27,108 nt of DNA from an uncultured Eubacteriales bacterium (GCA_959604355.1 CAUHAO010000024.1:1-27108); one strand, 5' to 3'; numbered from the stretch's first letter, positions 15,128-23,040 are shown. Notes: a model not told the origin generated them from the letters alone. Numbers and translations are program-made.

Positions 15128-17356
15128 TTAAGACCTGTTTTTGATTTTCTTTACATAAAAATCACATATCTCCGCCGCAGTTTCGGCGTCTGTTGCTTCG
15201 GCGAAAAGACGGAATGAATTTGTTCTTTTTCGCGGTACGATGAGAATGCTCCCGCGTCTGTCGCTTATCCTTACGCCCTCGACGAGTTCTCTGTCTGATC
15301 CTTCCGAAAGAAGTCGCATCATTTCCGCTTTGTCCGACGGAGAGTCTATCTCTCTGTGACGTGACGAAAAAACCGGAATACGTGCCGCGATGTCCGAAAA
15401 TCTCATGCCGGAATCGGACATATATTTGAGTAATACCGCCGCCCTTATATTCACGTCGCTTATGCTGTCGAGTTTTGCGCGGTCTTTATCTTCGAGAGTC
15501 AGCCGATGCAGCTCGAATCCGTTCTCCGTGGCGATTTTGTCGAGTATCATCGGCCAGTCGTAAGGCACATACGCGTGCCCGGTAAGCTTGCCGAAGCAAT
15601 ATGCGACGACGCAGTTGACAAGATCCTCGTCATACGCCTCGTGTTCGGGCGTCTGCACGTACATCGCATCGGGCATGACATAAATATATTCGAGTTTCGG
15701 TTCGTCCGGTTTCACGGAGAGCTTCTCTGTGATGAACGTCGGACCCGAAACAATGGCGGGCAGAGGTGAAAGTCCCGAAAGCATTTTCGAGAAATATTTT
15801 GAATATATCCTGTCGTACCCTCTGAACGGACGGAAAGAGCCAGCCGAGCCGAAATGCACATCTCCGGATGAAAACGTCTGTTCGACCTTGCGCTCGGAAT
15901 TCCTGTCCATATACAGTCCGTCTGACTGGAGTATGCTTACTGATATTCTTCCGCCCGACACCTTGATGAAAACGCCGCCGCCGAAGCCGTATTCCCGTAC
16001 GGCAAAGCGTATCATTCCCACGTCACATTCCCCGAGGTCGAAAACGTCTACCGACGCGGACGAAAGTCCCGCGCTGAGAGCGAGCATCGCAGGTGCCGCG
16101 GCCGAGGAGTCGTTGCCTCTTATTATCGCGACTGCCGCCGTACGTTTGATGACGGTTGCCGCCGCGGCACCGAGACGTACGAAAGCGGAAATGTCGGTGT
16201 TTTCGTCGAACGCCGAGGATATCTCCTCTTCCTCGAACGAGAAGTCATTGAGCCCGTCCATGACGTTGGTTTTTACAAAAGAGTATTCGGGAATGATGTT
16301 TTTCGGATATATTTTTGAACCTGCTCCTATGACTGTATGCACGCCCACCGACGCGTTGGCGCCGACAACGCCGTATTCCCCTACGGAAACGCCGGAACGC
16401 AGTCTTGCGCCCGAGCAGATCACGCTGCCGCGCACGCACGCGCCGTCCTCCGCGGTCACATTGTTGCAGAGCACCGAGGATGTTATGAAAACATTTCTTC
16501 CTATCTCGCAGTTGTCACCTATGACCGCATACGGCCCTATGGTTCCGCCTTCAATCTTCACGTTTTTGCCGATATATGAGGGCTGGCGCACCTGTACTGT
16601 TTCCGGCAGAGATATCGCGGGGGTCCGCATTACTTTCAAAACGGGCTCTTGTCTCAGTACGCCCGAAAGTACGTCGAAATTGCATTGCAAAAATGATTTT
16701 ATATTGCCTATATCGCACCAATATCCTTCCGCAACATAGCCATATATAGGGATATCTTCTTTCATCAGGGCGGGGAAGATATCCTTCGAGAAATCGCTTT
16801 CCCTGTCCGCGGGAATATAGTCGAATATTTTCGGCGAAAAAATATATATACCCGTGTTTACGGTATCGGAATACGCGCGCGACCATGATGGTTTTTCGAT
16901 AAAACGCGTGATTTTTTCGTCATTTCCCAGCACGGCCACACCGTATTCCAACGGGTCTTTGGCGTGTGTGAGCACGATCGTCGCTATTCCGCCCTTGCTT
17001 TTGTGATATTCCACGGCTTTTGTCAGGTCAAAGTCGCAGATGCAGTCGCCGCTTATGACGATAAATGAGTCATCAAGGAATTTTTCGCAGTTTTTTACCG
17101 ACCCCGCCGTTCCGAGAGGAGAATCCTCGGTGTAAACGCGTATGTCGGTCTCGGTTATAGCCTTGAGTGCCTTTTTTACGTCGTCGGCGCGGTATCTCGC
17201 CGTGGCGCAGATCCTGTCGATACCGTGACGCAGCAGCAAATCCGCAATGTAATAAATGCACGCCTTTCCCGCTATCGGAGCAAGAGGCTTCGGCATTTCA
17301 CATGTAAGCGGTCTGAGCCTCGTGCCCTCGCCGCCTGCCATAATAACAGCTTTCAC
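15128..17356 (-). CDS. Nucleotidyltransferase / left-handed beta-helix / eroded phosphomannomutase fusion
   Basis: A 742-residue protein. Residues 1-235 are a sugar-phosphate nucleotidyltransferase (AGGEGTRLRPLT at 7-18, PKPLAPIAG, GD at 103-104), and about 250-350 form hexapeptide beta-helix repeats. About 390-742 match an alpha-D-phosphohexomutase. This is the GDP-mannose-pyrophosphorylase/phosphomannomutase-type fusion known from Clostridia and other phyla, making activated sugars for glycans. The mutase half appears inactive. The active-site loop usually TASHNP reads KVSGGR (465-470), so only the serine remains. The DGDxDR metal loop is reduced near D563, and the RPSGTEP phosphate loop reads VPRKRTNS (707-714). 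Start is GTG, with GAGG eight bases upstream. Exact nucleotide and sugar are unknown. Confidence 0.85.
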   Translation of the reverse strand: MKAVIMAGGEGTRLRPLTCEMPKPLAPIAGKACIYYIADLLLRHGIDRICATARYRADDVKKALKAITETDIRVYTEDSPLGTAGSVKNCEKFLDDSFIVISGDCICDFDLTKAVEYHKSKGGIATIVLTHAKDPLEYGVAVLGNDEKITRFIEKPSWSRAYSDTVNTGIYIFSPKIFDYIPADRESDFSKDIFPALMKEDIPIYGYVAEGYWCDIGNIKSFLQCNFDVLSGVLRQEPVLKVMRTPAISLPETVQVRQPSYIGKNVKIEGGTIGPYAVIGDNCEIGRNVFITSSVLCNNVTAEDGACVRGSVICSGARLRSGVSVGEYGVVGANASVGVHTVIGAGSKIYPKNIIPEYSFVKTNVMDGLNDFSFEEEEISSAFDENTDISAFVRLGAAAATVIKRTAAVAIIRGNDSSAAAPAMLALSAGLSSASVDVFDLGECDVGMIRFAVREYGFGGGVFIKVSGGRISVSILQSDGLYMDRNSERKVEQTFSSGDVHFGSAGSFRPFRGYDRIYSKYFSKMLSGLSPLPAIVSGPTFITEKLSVKPDEPKLEYIYVMPDAMYVQTPEHEAYDEDLVNCVVAYCFGKLTGHAYVPYDWPMILDKIATENGFELHRLTLEDKDRAKLDSISDVNIRAAVLLKYMSDSGMRFSDIAARIPVFSSRHREIDSPSDKAEMMRLLSEGSDRELVEGVRISDRRGSILIVPRKRTNSFRLFAEATDAETAAEICDFYVKKIKNRS

Positions 17357-17429
17357 TTTTTCTACCTCGTTTCGGATTTCGTTTCGCGGGTAGTATTTAC
17401 CGAAAAAGACAAAATATGCCTTAAAAGCG

Positions 17430-17460
17430 AAAAAAACCGGGAAATATCATATTCCCCGGT
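17430..17460 (-). terminator. Intrinsic terminator after the DUF1540 gene
   Basis: On the minus strand ACCGGG (17460-17455) pairs with CCCGGT (17441-17436), and AATAT/ATATT extends the stem inward. The stem is followed by a run of six T and then CGCTTTT. It closes the DUF1540 transcript before the nucleotidyltransferase gene. The A-rich flank could make it partly bidirectional. Confidence 0.85.
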
Positions 17461-17474
17461 TTTGCAGAAAGACG

Positions 17475-17810
17475 TCAGGATTTTTTCTTCTGCGGTTTTT
17501 TGAAAGTGGCGCACTCCGTCTCGTCGCAGTTGCAAACGTTTCCGTCTGCGGTGCAGGTGCTTACTGATATCGTTCCCGCTTCGCAATGTCCGCCGCAGTT
17601 ATGCACGCAGCGTTCCGCTTCGCAGTCGATATCCGTGTATTCGCACGGGTCCGTGCCGAGCTTCATCGTTGAATGAGCGCGTATATAACTCTCGCAGCAT
17701 GTGTTCGGAGACGTCTGCGCATTGCGACCGCCGACTTTTACACGGTCGAGGCAGCAATATAAGTCATTGTTGTACGTGCAGTTTCTTGCAAGACAGTAAA
17801 TATTAGGCAT
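17475..17810 (-). CDS. DUF1540 protein with two cysteine-rich repeats
   Basis: A 111-residue protein containing two copies of the DUF1540 motif, at about 3-42 and 60-103. Each has a C-x4-C, C, V-x-V/G-x-A, C-C/C pattern resembling small zinc-binding folds. The function of DUF1540 is not known; the proteins are common in Clostridia. Fourteen or more cysteines in a soluble protein without a signal peptide suggest metal binding in the cytoplasm (inference). A lysine-rich tail ends the protein. The ribosome binding site is AAAGGGAG, followed by ATG. It is monocistronic, with its own terminator and a dyad-bearing upstream region shared with divergent purA. Confidence 0.85.
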   Translation of the reverse strand: MPNIYCLARNCTYNNDLYCCLDRVKVGGRNAQTSPNTCCESYIRAHSTMKLGTDPCEYTDIDCEAERCVHNCGGHCEAGTISVSTCTADGNVCNCDETECATFKKPQKKKS

Positions 17811-17874
17811 ATTTCCGCTCCCTTTCGTTTTTTAAGGCTTTCGCCATTTAATATCTTTTCCCCTGCATGTATAA

Positions 17875-17900
17875 ATATTCGCATGCAAATATCATGCGAA
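17875..17900. promoter_or_regulatory. Overlapping dyad symmetry, candidate operator between DUF1540 and purA
   Basis: TTCGCATG (17878-17885) and CATGCGAA (17893-17900) form a perfect inverted repeat with a 7-base spacer. A second dyad centred on GCATGC spans 17875-17892 (ATATT/AATAT arms). It lies 42 bases upstream of the purA -35 and about 65 bases before the DUF1540 ATG. I could not place a convincing -35/-10 pair for DUF1540. It may bind a repressor or activator; it matches no motif I can name. Confidence 0.45.
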
Positions 17901-17941
17901 AATTTCTGATTTTCTGTAAAAAAAAATTCAATGAAAACGTA

Positions 17942-17971
17942 TTGACACCGCAGATGTCCAAGGTGTATAAT
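17942..17971 (+). promoter_or_regulatory. purA promoter
   Basis: TTGACA at 17942-17947 and TATAAT at 17966-17971, spacing 18: both hexamers are consensus. The start point near 17978 gives a leader of about 50 bases. No purine riboswitch fits in so short a leader. Confidence 0.9.
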
Positions 17972-18026
17972 TAATATCGGTCCATAGATAAGGATCAAAA
18001 GTCTGAAATAAAGGAAGTCTTTCTTT

Positions 18027-19304
18027 ATGAAAAATCTCACAGCGATAGTCGGCATAAACTGGGGCGATGAGGGTAAGGGACGTATGGTCGATCTTCTCTC
18101 TGACAGATTTGATGTCGTCGTCCGCTATCAGGGCGGCAACAATGCGGGTCATACAGTCATCAACGAAAAAGGTAAGTTCATCCTTAACCTTCTTCCGTCC
18201 GGCATTCTCCGTGACAATACCGTCAACGTCATGGGTACGGGTATGGTCATAGACATAAAGCACCTTTGCGGCGAAATCGGAAAACTCCGTGCTGCGGGAA
18301 TAAAGATTACTCCAGACAACCTCAAAATAAGTGACAGAGCGGTAATTTGTATGCCGTATCATGTTGCACAGGACTGCCTGGAGGAGGAAAGACTCGCCGA
18401 TAAAAAATTCGGTTCTACGCGCCGCGGTATTGCGCCCGTATATGCCGATAAATATCTCAAGAAGGCGTTCCGTATGCACGACTTGCTTGAGTTTGAATCA
18501 CTTCGCGAAAAAATAACAGATACTGTTGAATGGAAAAATCTTACTCTTTGCGGCGCATATAAGTCCGATCCAATGACGGCATACGGCGTGGCGGAGTACC
18601 TGTCGGAATTCGGTCTGCCTCTTAAGGATTTCATCTGCGACACCGGCGAATATCTCGACACCGCGATAAAAGAAGGCAAAAAGATCATGTTCGAGGCTCA
18701 GCTCGGTGCCCTTCGTGATATTGACTTCGGTATATATCCCTATACTTCATCTTCTTCCAATATTGCGGCTTATGCTCCTATCGGTGCCGGTATCCCGTGG
18801 CACCATCTGACGGATGTATGCGGTATAATGAAAGCATATTCCACATGTGTCGGAGAAGGTCCTTTCACCGCGGAAATGTTCGGCGACGAGGCTGAACAGC
18901 TGCGTAAGGCAGGCGGAGAATACGGTGCCGCAACGGGACGTCCGAGGCGTGTCGGCGGATTTGACGTAGTTGCTTCGGCTTATGGTGCAAAGGTACAGGG
19001 CGCGACGGAGATCGCTTTGACGAAGATGGACGTTCTTTCATATATGGAAAAGATCCCGGTCGTAGTCGCTTATGATATAAACGGAACGATCACCCACGAT
19101 TTCCCGATGGGCAAGGCTCTCGCGGACGCAAAACCCGTTATTGAGTATGTTGACGGTTGGAATTGTGACATCTCCAAATGCCGTTCTTTTGCGGAGCTTC
19201 CCGAGAATGCGCAGAAATATGTCAATTATATCGAAGAAAAAGTCGGATGCCGTATCAGTTATGTATCTGTGGGCCCCGAACGTAACGAAGGCTTCGAAAA
19301 ATAA
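18027..19304 (+). CDS. purA: Adenylosuccinate synthase
   Basis: A 425-residue enzyme joining IMP and aspartate with GTP to give adenylosuccinate, the first committed step to AMP. The N-terminal GTP-binding loop is WGDEGKG at 12-18, with catalytic D14 and H42 in GGNNAGHTV. It reads GINWGDEGKGR, where most family members have GAQWGDEGKGK, a mild deviation. The IMP-site block GSTRRGIAP and the C-terminal TGRPRRVGGFD are present. Full length. AAGGAAG lies nine bases before ATG. It is monocistronic, between a consensus promoter and a strong terminator, as is common for purA. Confidence 0.97.
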   Translation: MKNLTAIVGINWGDEGKGRMVDLLSDRFDVVVRYQGGNNAGHTVINEKGKFILNLLPSGILRDNTVNVMGTGMVIDIKHLCGEIGKLRAAGIKITPDNLKISDRAVICMPYHVAQDCLEEERLADKKFGSTRRGIAPVYADKYLKKAFRMHDLLEFESLREKITDTVEWKNLTLCGAYKSDPMTAYGVAEYLSEFGLPLKDFICDTGEYLDTAIKEGKKIMFEAQLGALRDIDFGIYPYTSSSSNIAAYAPIGAGIPWHHLTDVCGIMKAYSTCVGEGPFTAEMFGDEAEQLRKAGGEYGAATGRPRRVGGFDVVASAYGAKVQGATEIALTKMDVLSYMEKIPVVVAYDINGTITHDFPMGKALADAKPVIEYVDGWNCDISKCRSFAELPENAQKYVNYIEEKVGCRISYVSVGPERNEGFEK

Positions 19305-19347
19305 TGATTTTATACCCTCTCTGCAATGTCGGATGCTAATAAAACAG

Positions 19348-19397
19348 CAAATCCTCCATATGATCGCTGTGTGATCATATGGAGGATTTGTTTGTAT
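19348..19397 (+). terminator. Intrinsic terminator after purA
   Basis: A perfect 18-bp stem (19348-19365 with 19373-19390, loop GCTGTGT) contains CCTCCATATGATC and its complement. It is followed by TTTGTATTTG. Very strong and probably bidirectional. Confidence 0.92.
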
Positions 19398-19589
19398 TTG
19401 CCTGACAGTCGCAAGGGATAGACGTGGAAGCGTCGCAAGGGAGTGTAGCTCCCCTGACAAAACAAAGTGACGCAGGACGCACGATACTTACGTCAGAAGA
19501 GTATAGAAGTGCGCGCTTTCATTCTGAGTGGCTTTGAAGCGGTGCGCAACCCGGAAGTTATCAAGGAGAAAAAATTTTCAGAGAAGGTC
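19398..19589. other. Intergenic stretch without a gene, purA to perR
   Basis: No coding frame with a ribosome binding site is visible. The stretch has small structures: TCGCAAGGGA occurs twice about 21 bases apart, GACG/CGTC and GGGAG/CTCCC form short hairpins, and a GC-rich GTGCGCGC...GGTGCGCAA segment could pair imperfectly. Its higher GC content and short hairpins resemble a degraded intergenic repeat. It shows neither a clear promoter nor a U-tract, so a small RNA is not supported. Confidence 0.4.
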
Positions 19590-19618
19590 TTGACTTTTAG
19601 CTCTTAATGATATATAAT
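19590..19618 (+). promoter_or_regulatory. Promoter of the perR-like gene
   Basis: TTGACT at 19590-19595 and TATAAT at 19613-19618, spacing 17. It is overlapped by AT-rich dyad symmetry (next entry), implying repression or autoregulation. Confidence 0.88.
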
Positions 19619-19644
19619 ATTAATAAGGAATGTATATCATTAAG
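19603..19644 (+). promoter_or_regulatory. Fur/PerR-type operator, two nested dyads
   Basis: CTTAATGATATA (19603-19614) and TATATCATTAAG (19633-19644) form a perfect 12-base inverted repeat around the transcription start. Within it, 19604-19623 is a 20-base AT-rich near-palindrome over the -10, symmetric at 16 of 20 positions, which resembles Fur-superfamily boxes. Position and composition suggest autoregulation by the downstream PerR-like protein. Confidence 0.65.
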
Positions 19645-19653
19645 GTGAAAACT

Positions 19654-20055
19654 ATGGCGAGTCGTAATACAATCCAACGCTCCCTGGTGCTGCAGGCAGT
19701 AAACAAATTACACTGCCATGCCTCGGCGGATGAGATATATGATGAAATCATAAAGGAGCATCCGAATATCAGCAGAGCAACTGTATATCGAAATCTAAAT
19801 CTGTTATCTGAGATGGGCGAAATCCGCAAGCTTGAGATCCCCGGGAGTTCCGACCGTTTTGACCATATATGCCGTAACCACTGTCATGTAAAATGCAAGA
19901 TATGCGGGCGCGTCTTTGACGTGGACATGGATTTTGTCAGCGGCCTCGAAAACGGGATCAGGGATACGCACGGATTTGACTTCACCGGCTATGACATCAT
20001 ATTTCACGGTGTCTGCCCGGAATGCAAAGAGCAAAAGGGTTCCGGCAAGGACTAA
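19654..20055 (+). CDS. perR: PerR-like Fur-family transcriptional regulator
   Basis: A 133-residue winged-helix metalloregulator. All five PerR regulatory-metal ligands have counterparts: H22 in HASADEIY, D70 in RFDH, H76 and H78 in NHCH, and D89 in VFDVD. An Asp at the last position is the PerR-type rather than Fur-type choice. The structural zinc site C81-x2-C84 and C121-x2-C124 is complete. DNA-binding helix: SRATVYRNL. I chose ATG 19654 because AAGGTG lies six bases upstream. The earlier in-frame ATG at 19630 has its AAGGA too close and would place the operator inside the gene. Zur or Fur function cannot be excluded. The adjacent PTPS gene is 63 bases downstream and probably cotranscribed. 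Confidence 0.85.
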   Translation: MASRNTIQRSLVLQAVNKLHCHASADEIYDEIIKEHPNISRATVYRNLNLLSEMGEIRKLEIPGSSDRFDHICRNHCHVKCKICGRVFDVDMDFVSGLENGIRDTHGFDFTGYDIIFHGVCPECKEQKGSGKD

Positions 20056-20118
20056 ACCGATCTGGGAAAAGGCGCGGAAACGAGCGTTTTCATAAATCAA
20101 TTTATAAGGAGGATTCTT

Positions 20119-20685
20119 ATGAGAAGCATTACCACATTAGATCTGCAGTACGCACATCGTTTTTATGGTTTCAAGGGTGAGGCCCAGTATCTGCATGGAC
20201 ATACCGGCGTCCTGACCATCGAGGTGGAGGACTCTGTTGAACCGGGCGTGAATATGGTCTTCCCATGTAACGAGATTAAGAAGACAGCATGGGAGGTTTT
20301 GAAGAATTTCGACCATGCTCTTATCCTGCGGGAAGATGACCCGCTGCTCCCTGCAATCCTGAAAGTCTACGAGGAGCAGGGAATCAAAGACGGAACACCG
20401 ATGAACAAGATGAAGGGTCCCGCCTTCAAGACCGAGCTTGCCACAGCTTACCCGGATTGCCGTCTGGTCGTAACAAAGGAAACTATGACCGTTGAGGGCA
20501 TGATCAAGATCGTCTATGATTTGCTGAAGGACAAGCTGAATATCGCCAAACTAACCTTTACCAGTGGTGTGAATGCGGCGTCTCAGGAATACAATCCTGA
20601 AGGAACGAAGGATCGCTGCCCCCTGTGTGGCATTGCTCTGAACGAAAAAGGCGTGTGCCCGAAGTGTGGGTACAAGAAGCAATAA
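20119..20685 (+). CDS. 6-pyruvoyl-tetrahydropterin synthase-fold protein with C-terminal zinc ribbon, lacking the usual Cys
   Basis: A 188-residue protein of the PTPS/QueD (6-carboxytetrahydropterin synthase) family. Zinc ligands H13, H26 and H28 (AHRF, LHGHT), the D65-H66 pair in NFDHAL, and a T-V-E substrate glutamate (E126) are visible. In QueD a catalytic Cys sits four residues before the HGH motif; here that residue is A22, next to E21. The canonical queuosine step is therefore uncertain. A zinc ribbon (C167-x2-C170-x9-C180-x2-C183) is added at the end, unlike normal 120-150-residue QueD. AAGGAGG precedes ATG. Pairing with a PerR-like regulator suggests metal or oxidative-stress control (inference). 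Codon use seems less biased than in neighbouring operons, so transfer is possible. Confidence 0.8.
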   Translation: MRSITTLDLQYAHRFYGFKGEAQYLHGHTGVLTIEVEDSVEPGVNMVFPCNEIKKTAWEVLKNFDHALILREDDPLLPAILKVYEEQGIKDGTPMNKMKGPAFKTELATAYPDCRLVVTKETMTVEGMIKIVYDLLKDKLNIAKLTFTSGVNAASQEYNPEGTKDRCPLCGIALNEKGVCPKCGYKKQ

Positions 20686-20701
20686 TTCCTATGTGCAAAA
20701 A

Positions 20702-20741
20702 CAGAACACCCGAAGAGTCCGCAGATTCTTCGGGTGTTCTG
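20702..20741. terminator. Long hairpin after the PTPS gene, U-tract on the minus strand
   Basis: A perfect 15-bp stem (CAGAACACCCGAAGA at 20702-20716, complement at 20727-20741). On the plus strand it is followed only by CATGTATTC, a poor U-tract. On the minus strand it is followed by TTTTTGC, a good one. It probably ends the perR-PTPS transcript in practice, but it reads better as a minus-strand terminator. Confidence 0.7.
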
Positions 20742-21004
20742 CATGTATTCAACCGGTAGCTTTTTCGGAACATATGCCATATTGTCTTATGAGCATCTGC
20801 GTAAAGAGGGGGTATTTTTATGCGAAAAATGAATATACTGTTATGAAGTGCCGCAATTCTTTGCAGATGCTGAATTTTCGGTTTTACATGATTTTACACA
20901 TAAAATATTTATCAAGAGCGATAGAATTCATGATTAGCAAATATTTTTGCTATTTTGTACATTTTGTTACAAACTTGACACAGTTAATTTGTGCAACCTG
21001 CATC
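20742..21004. other. AT-rich intergenic region upstream of groES
   Basis: No gene is supported. An AGAGGGGG-ATG start at about 20810-20823 leads to only eight codons. A hairpin TAGCAAA/TTTGCTA (20935-20952) is followed by TTTTGTACATTTTG and could be a secondary plus-strand terminator. TTGACA at 20975-20980 lacks a good -10. The rest is AT-rich spacer. Confidence 0.4.
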
Positions 21005-21032
21005 TTGCAAATTATGGAAAATATGGTATAAT
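21005..21032 (+). promoter_or_regulatory. groESL promoter
   Basis: TTGCAA at 21005-21010 and TATAAT at 21027-21032, spacing 16, immediately upstream of the CIRCE operator. Confidence 0.85.
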
Positions 21033-21036
21033 ATTT

Positions 21037-21063
21037 TTAGCACTCAGGGGTGTTGAGTGCTAA
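21037..21063 (+). promoter_or_regulatory. CIRCE operator (HrcA-binding)
   Basis: Exact consensus TTAGCACTC (21037-21045), nine-base spacer, GAGTGCTAA (21055-21063). It covers the transcription start of groESL. The HrcA repressor binds such sites and releases on heat shock; hrcA itself is not in the window. Confidence 0.97.
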
Positions 21064-21109
21064 AATCAAAAATGTTTACAATACTATCAGATATCAGGAG
21101 GAAACAACA

Positions 21110-21394
21110 ATGAAACTCAAACCTTTGGCAGACAGAGTTGTTATCAAAATGGTTGAAGCAGAGGAGACCACAAAGAGCGGCATAATCCTCACAGGCTCAG
21201 CGAAGGAGAAACCCCAGGTGGCGGAAATTGTCGCAGTAGGACCCGGCGGAACAGTTGACGGCAACGAAGTTAAAATGTATGTTAAAGTCGGCGATAAAGT
21301 CATCACAAGCAAATATTCGGGTACAGATGTGAAAATCGAAGATACCGAATACACCATAGTCAAACAGAGCGATATCCTCGCTATTGTTGAATAA
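21110..21394 (+). CDS. groES: Co-chaperonin GroES
   Basis: A 94-residue heptameric lid of the GroEL chamber. It begins MKLKPLADRVV, with the mobile loop region about ETTKSGIIL, then VGPGG and the conserved C-terminal strand. I use ATG 21110, preceded by AGGAGG at 21096-21101 with an 8-base spacing. A longer in-frame extension from 21050 would start inside the CIRCE element and is not credible. It heads the groES-groEL operon under CIRCE control, with an 18-base gap before groEL. Confidence 0.98.
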   Translation: MKLKPLADRVVIKMVEAEETTKSGIILTGSAKEKPQVAEIVAVGPGGTVDGNEVKMYVKVGDKVITSKYSGTDVKIEDTEYTIVKQSDILAIVE

Positions 21395-21411
21395 TCGGGA
21401 GGAGAATTAAT

Positions 21412-23040
21412 ATGTCTAAAGAAATCAAATACGGAGAAGAAGCAAGAAAAGCGCTTCTCAACGGTATAGATACTCTCGCAGATACCGTAAAGGTTACCCT
21501 CGGCCCCAAGGGCAGAAATGTTGTCCTTGACAAGAAGTTCGGCGCACCCCTTATTACGAATGACGGCGTTACGATTGCAAAAGAGATCGAGCTCGAAGAC
21601 GCGTTTGAGAATATGGGCGCACAGCTTGTACGTGAAGTTGCTACAAAGACCAATGATATTGCGGGCGACGGTACTACTACCGCAACCCTTCTTGCTCAGG
21701 CGCTTATACGCGAAGGCATGAAGAACGTCGCAGCGGGCGCAAACCCGATGGTTCTCAAAAAGGGTATGAAACTCGCCGTTGATAAGGTCGTAGAGATGCT
21801 CAAGGCGAACTCCAAGACCGTTTCCGGCACCGACGATATCGCAAGAGTCGCTACTATATCCGCGGGAGACGAAGTTATCGGTAAACTCATCGCGGAAGCT
21901 ATGGAGAAAGTTACTGCAGACGGCGTCATTACCGTCGAAGAGAGCAAGACCGCCGAGACTTACAGCGAAGTTGTTGAAGGTATGATGTTCGACCGCGGCT
22001 ATATCACTCCTTACATGGTTACCGATACCGATAAGATGGAAGCTGTCATCGACGACGCGTACATCCTTATCACCGATAAGAAAATCAGCAACATCCAGGA
22101 GATCCTGCCCCTGCTCGAGCAGATCGTCCAGAGCGGCAAGAAACTCGTTATAATCGCTGAAGACGTTGAAGGCGAAGCTCTCTCCACTCTTATTGTCAAC
22201 AAACTCCGCGGTACATTCACCTGCGTTGCAGTCAAGGCTCCCGGATTTGGCGACAGAAGAAAAGAAATGCTGCGCGATATCGCGATCCTTACCGGCGGTC
22301 AGGTCATCAGCGAAGAACTCGGTCTTGAACTCAAGAACACGACCATCGCTGACCTCGGCAGAGCGCGTCAGGTAAAGATCCAGAAGGAGAATACGATCAT
22401 CGTCGACGGTGCGGGCAGTAAGGAAGAGATCGCCGCACGTGTCGCTCAGATCCGCGCAGGCATTGAGACCACAACTTCCGAATTCGACAAAGAGAAACTT
22501 CAGGAACGTCTCGCGAAACTCGCAGGAGGCGTTGCGGTCATTAAAGTCGGTGCTGCTACCGAGACCGAAATGAAAGAGAAGAAGCTCCGCATAGAGGACG
22601 CTCTTTCCGCTACTAAGGCCGCTGTTGAAGAAGGTATGGTCGCAGGCGGCGGTACAGCTCTCATCAACACCATCCCCGAGACCGAAAAGCTCCTCAAACA
22701 GACTGAGGGAGACGTCAAGACGGGCGTTAAGATTGTGCTTAAGGCTCTCGAAGCTCCCGTTATGCAGATTGCTGCTAACGCAGGCATCGAAGGCGCGATC
22801 ATTGTAGACAAAATAAAACACTCCAAGCCCAACATAGGCTTTGATGCTTACAACGAAAAATATGTCGACATGTTCGAAGCCGGTATCGTTGACCCGACGA
22901 AGGTCACACGTTCCGCCATTCAGAACGCGGCATCTGTCGCTTCCATGGTTCTCACTACCGAGAGCGTAGTTGCCGACAAGAAGGAGCCCAATCCCGCACC
23001 CGCTGCAAACCCCGCGGCAGGCATGGGCGGCATGTATTAA
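21412..23040 (+). CDS. groEL: Chaperonin GroEL
   Basis: A 542-residue ATP-driven folding chaperonin subunit. Hallmarks are KVTLGPKGRNVVLDK, the ATP site GDGTTTATLLAQ, the apical-domain stretch GYITPYMVTD, KAPGFGDRRK, and the glycine-rich AAGMGGMY tail (normally GGM repeats). GGGAGGAG precedes ATG. It is cotranscribed with groES and highly expressed, as its strongly biased codon use shows. Its 3' end faces a convergent small RNA candidate. Confidence 0.99.
   Translation: MSKEIKYGEEARKALLNGIDTLADTVKVTLGPKGRNVVLDKKFGAPLITNDGVTIAKEIELEDAFENMGAQLVREVATKTNDIAGDGTTTATLLAQALIREGMKNVAAGANPMVLKKGMKLAVDKVVEMLKANSKTVSGTDDIARVATISAGDEVIGKLIAEAMEKVTADGVITVEESKTAETYSEVVEGMMFDRGYITPYMVTDTDKMEAVIDDAYILITDKKISNIQEILPLLEQIVQSGKKLVIIAEDVEGEALSTLIVNKLRGTFTCVAVKAPGFGDRRKEMLRDIAILTGGQVISEELGLELKNTTIADLGRARQVKIQKENTIIVDGAGSKEEIAARVAQIRAGIETTTSEFDKEKLQERLAKLAGGVAVIKVGAATETEMKEKKLRIEDALSATKAAVEEGMVAGGGTALINTIPETEKLLKQTEGDVKTGVKIVLKALEAPVMQIAANAGIEGAIIVDKIKHSKPNIGFDAYNEKYVDMFEAGIVDPTKVTRSAIQNAASVASMVLTTESVVADKKEPNPAPAANPAAGMGGMY

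Noticed and set aside
20810..20846. Eight-codon leader peptide before groES
   Set aside because: AGAGGGGG and ATG are suitably placed, but so short a frame without attenuator architecture, and far from the groES promoter, is not convincing.
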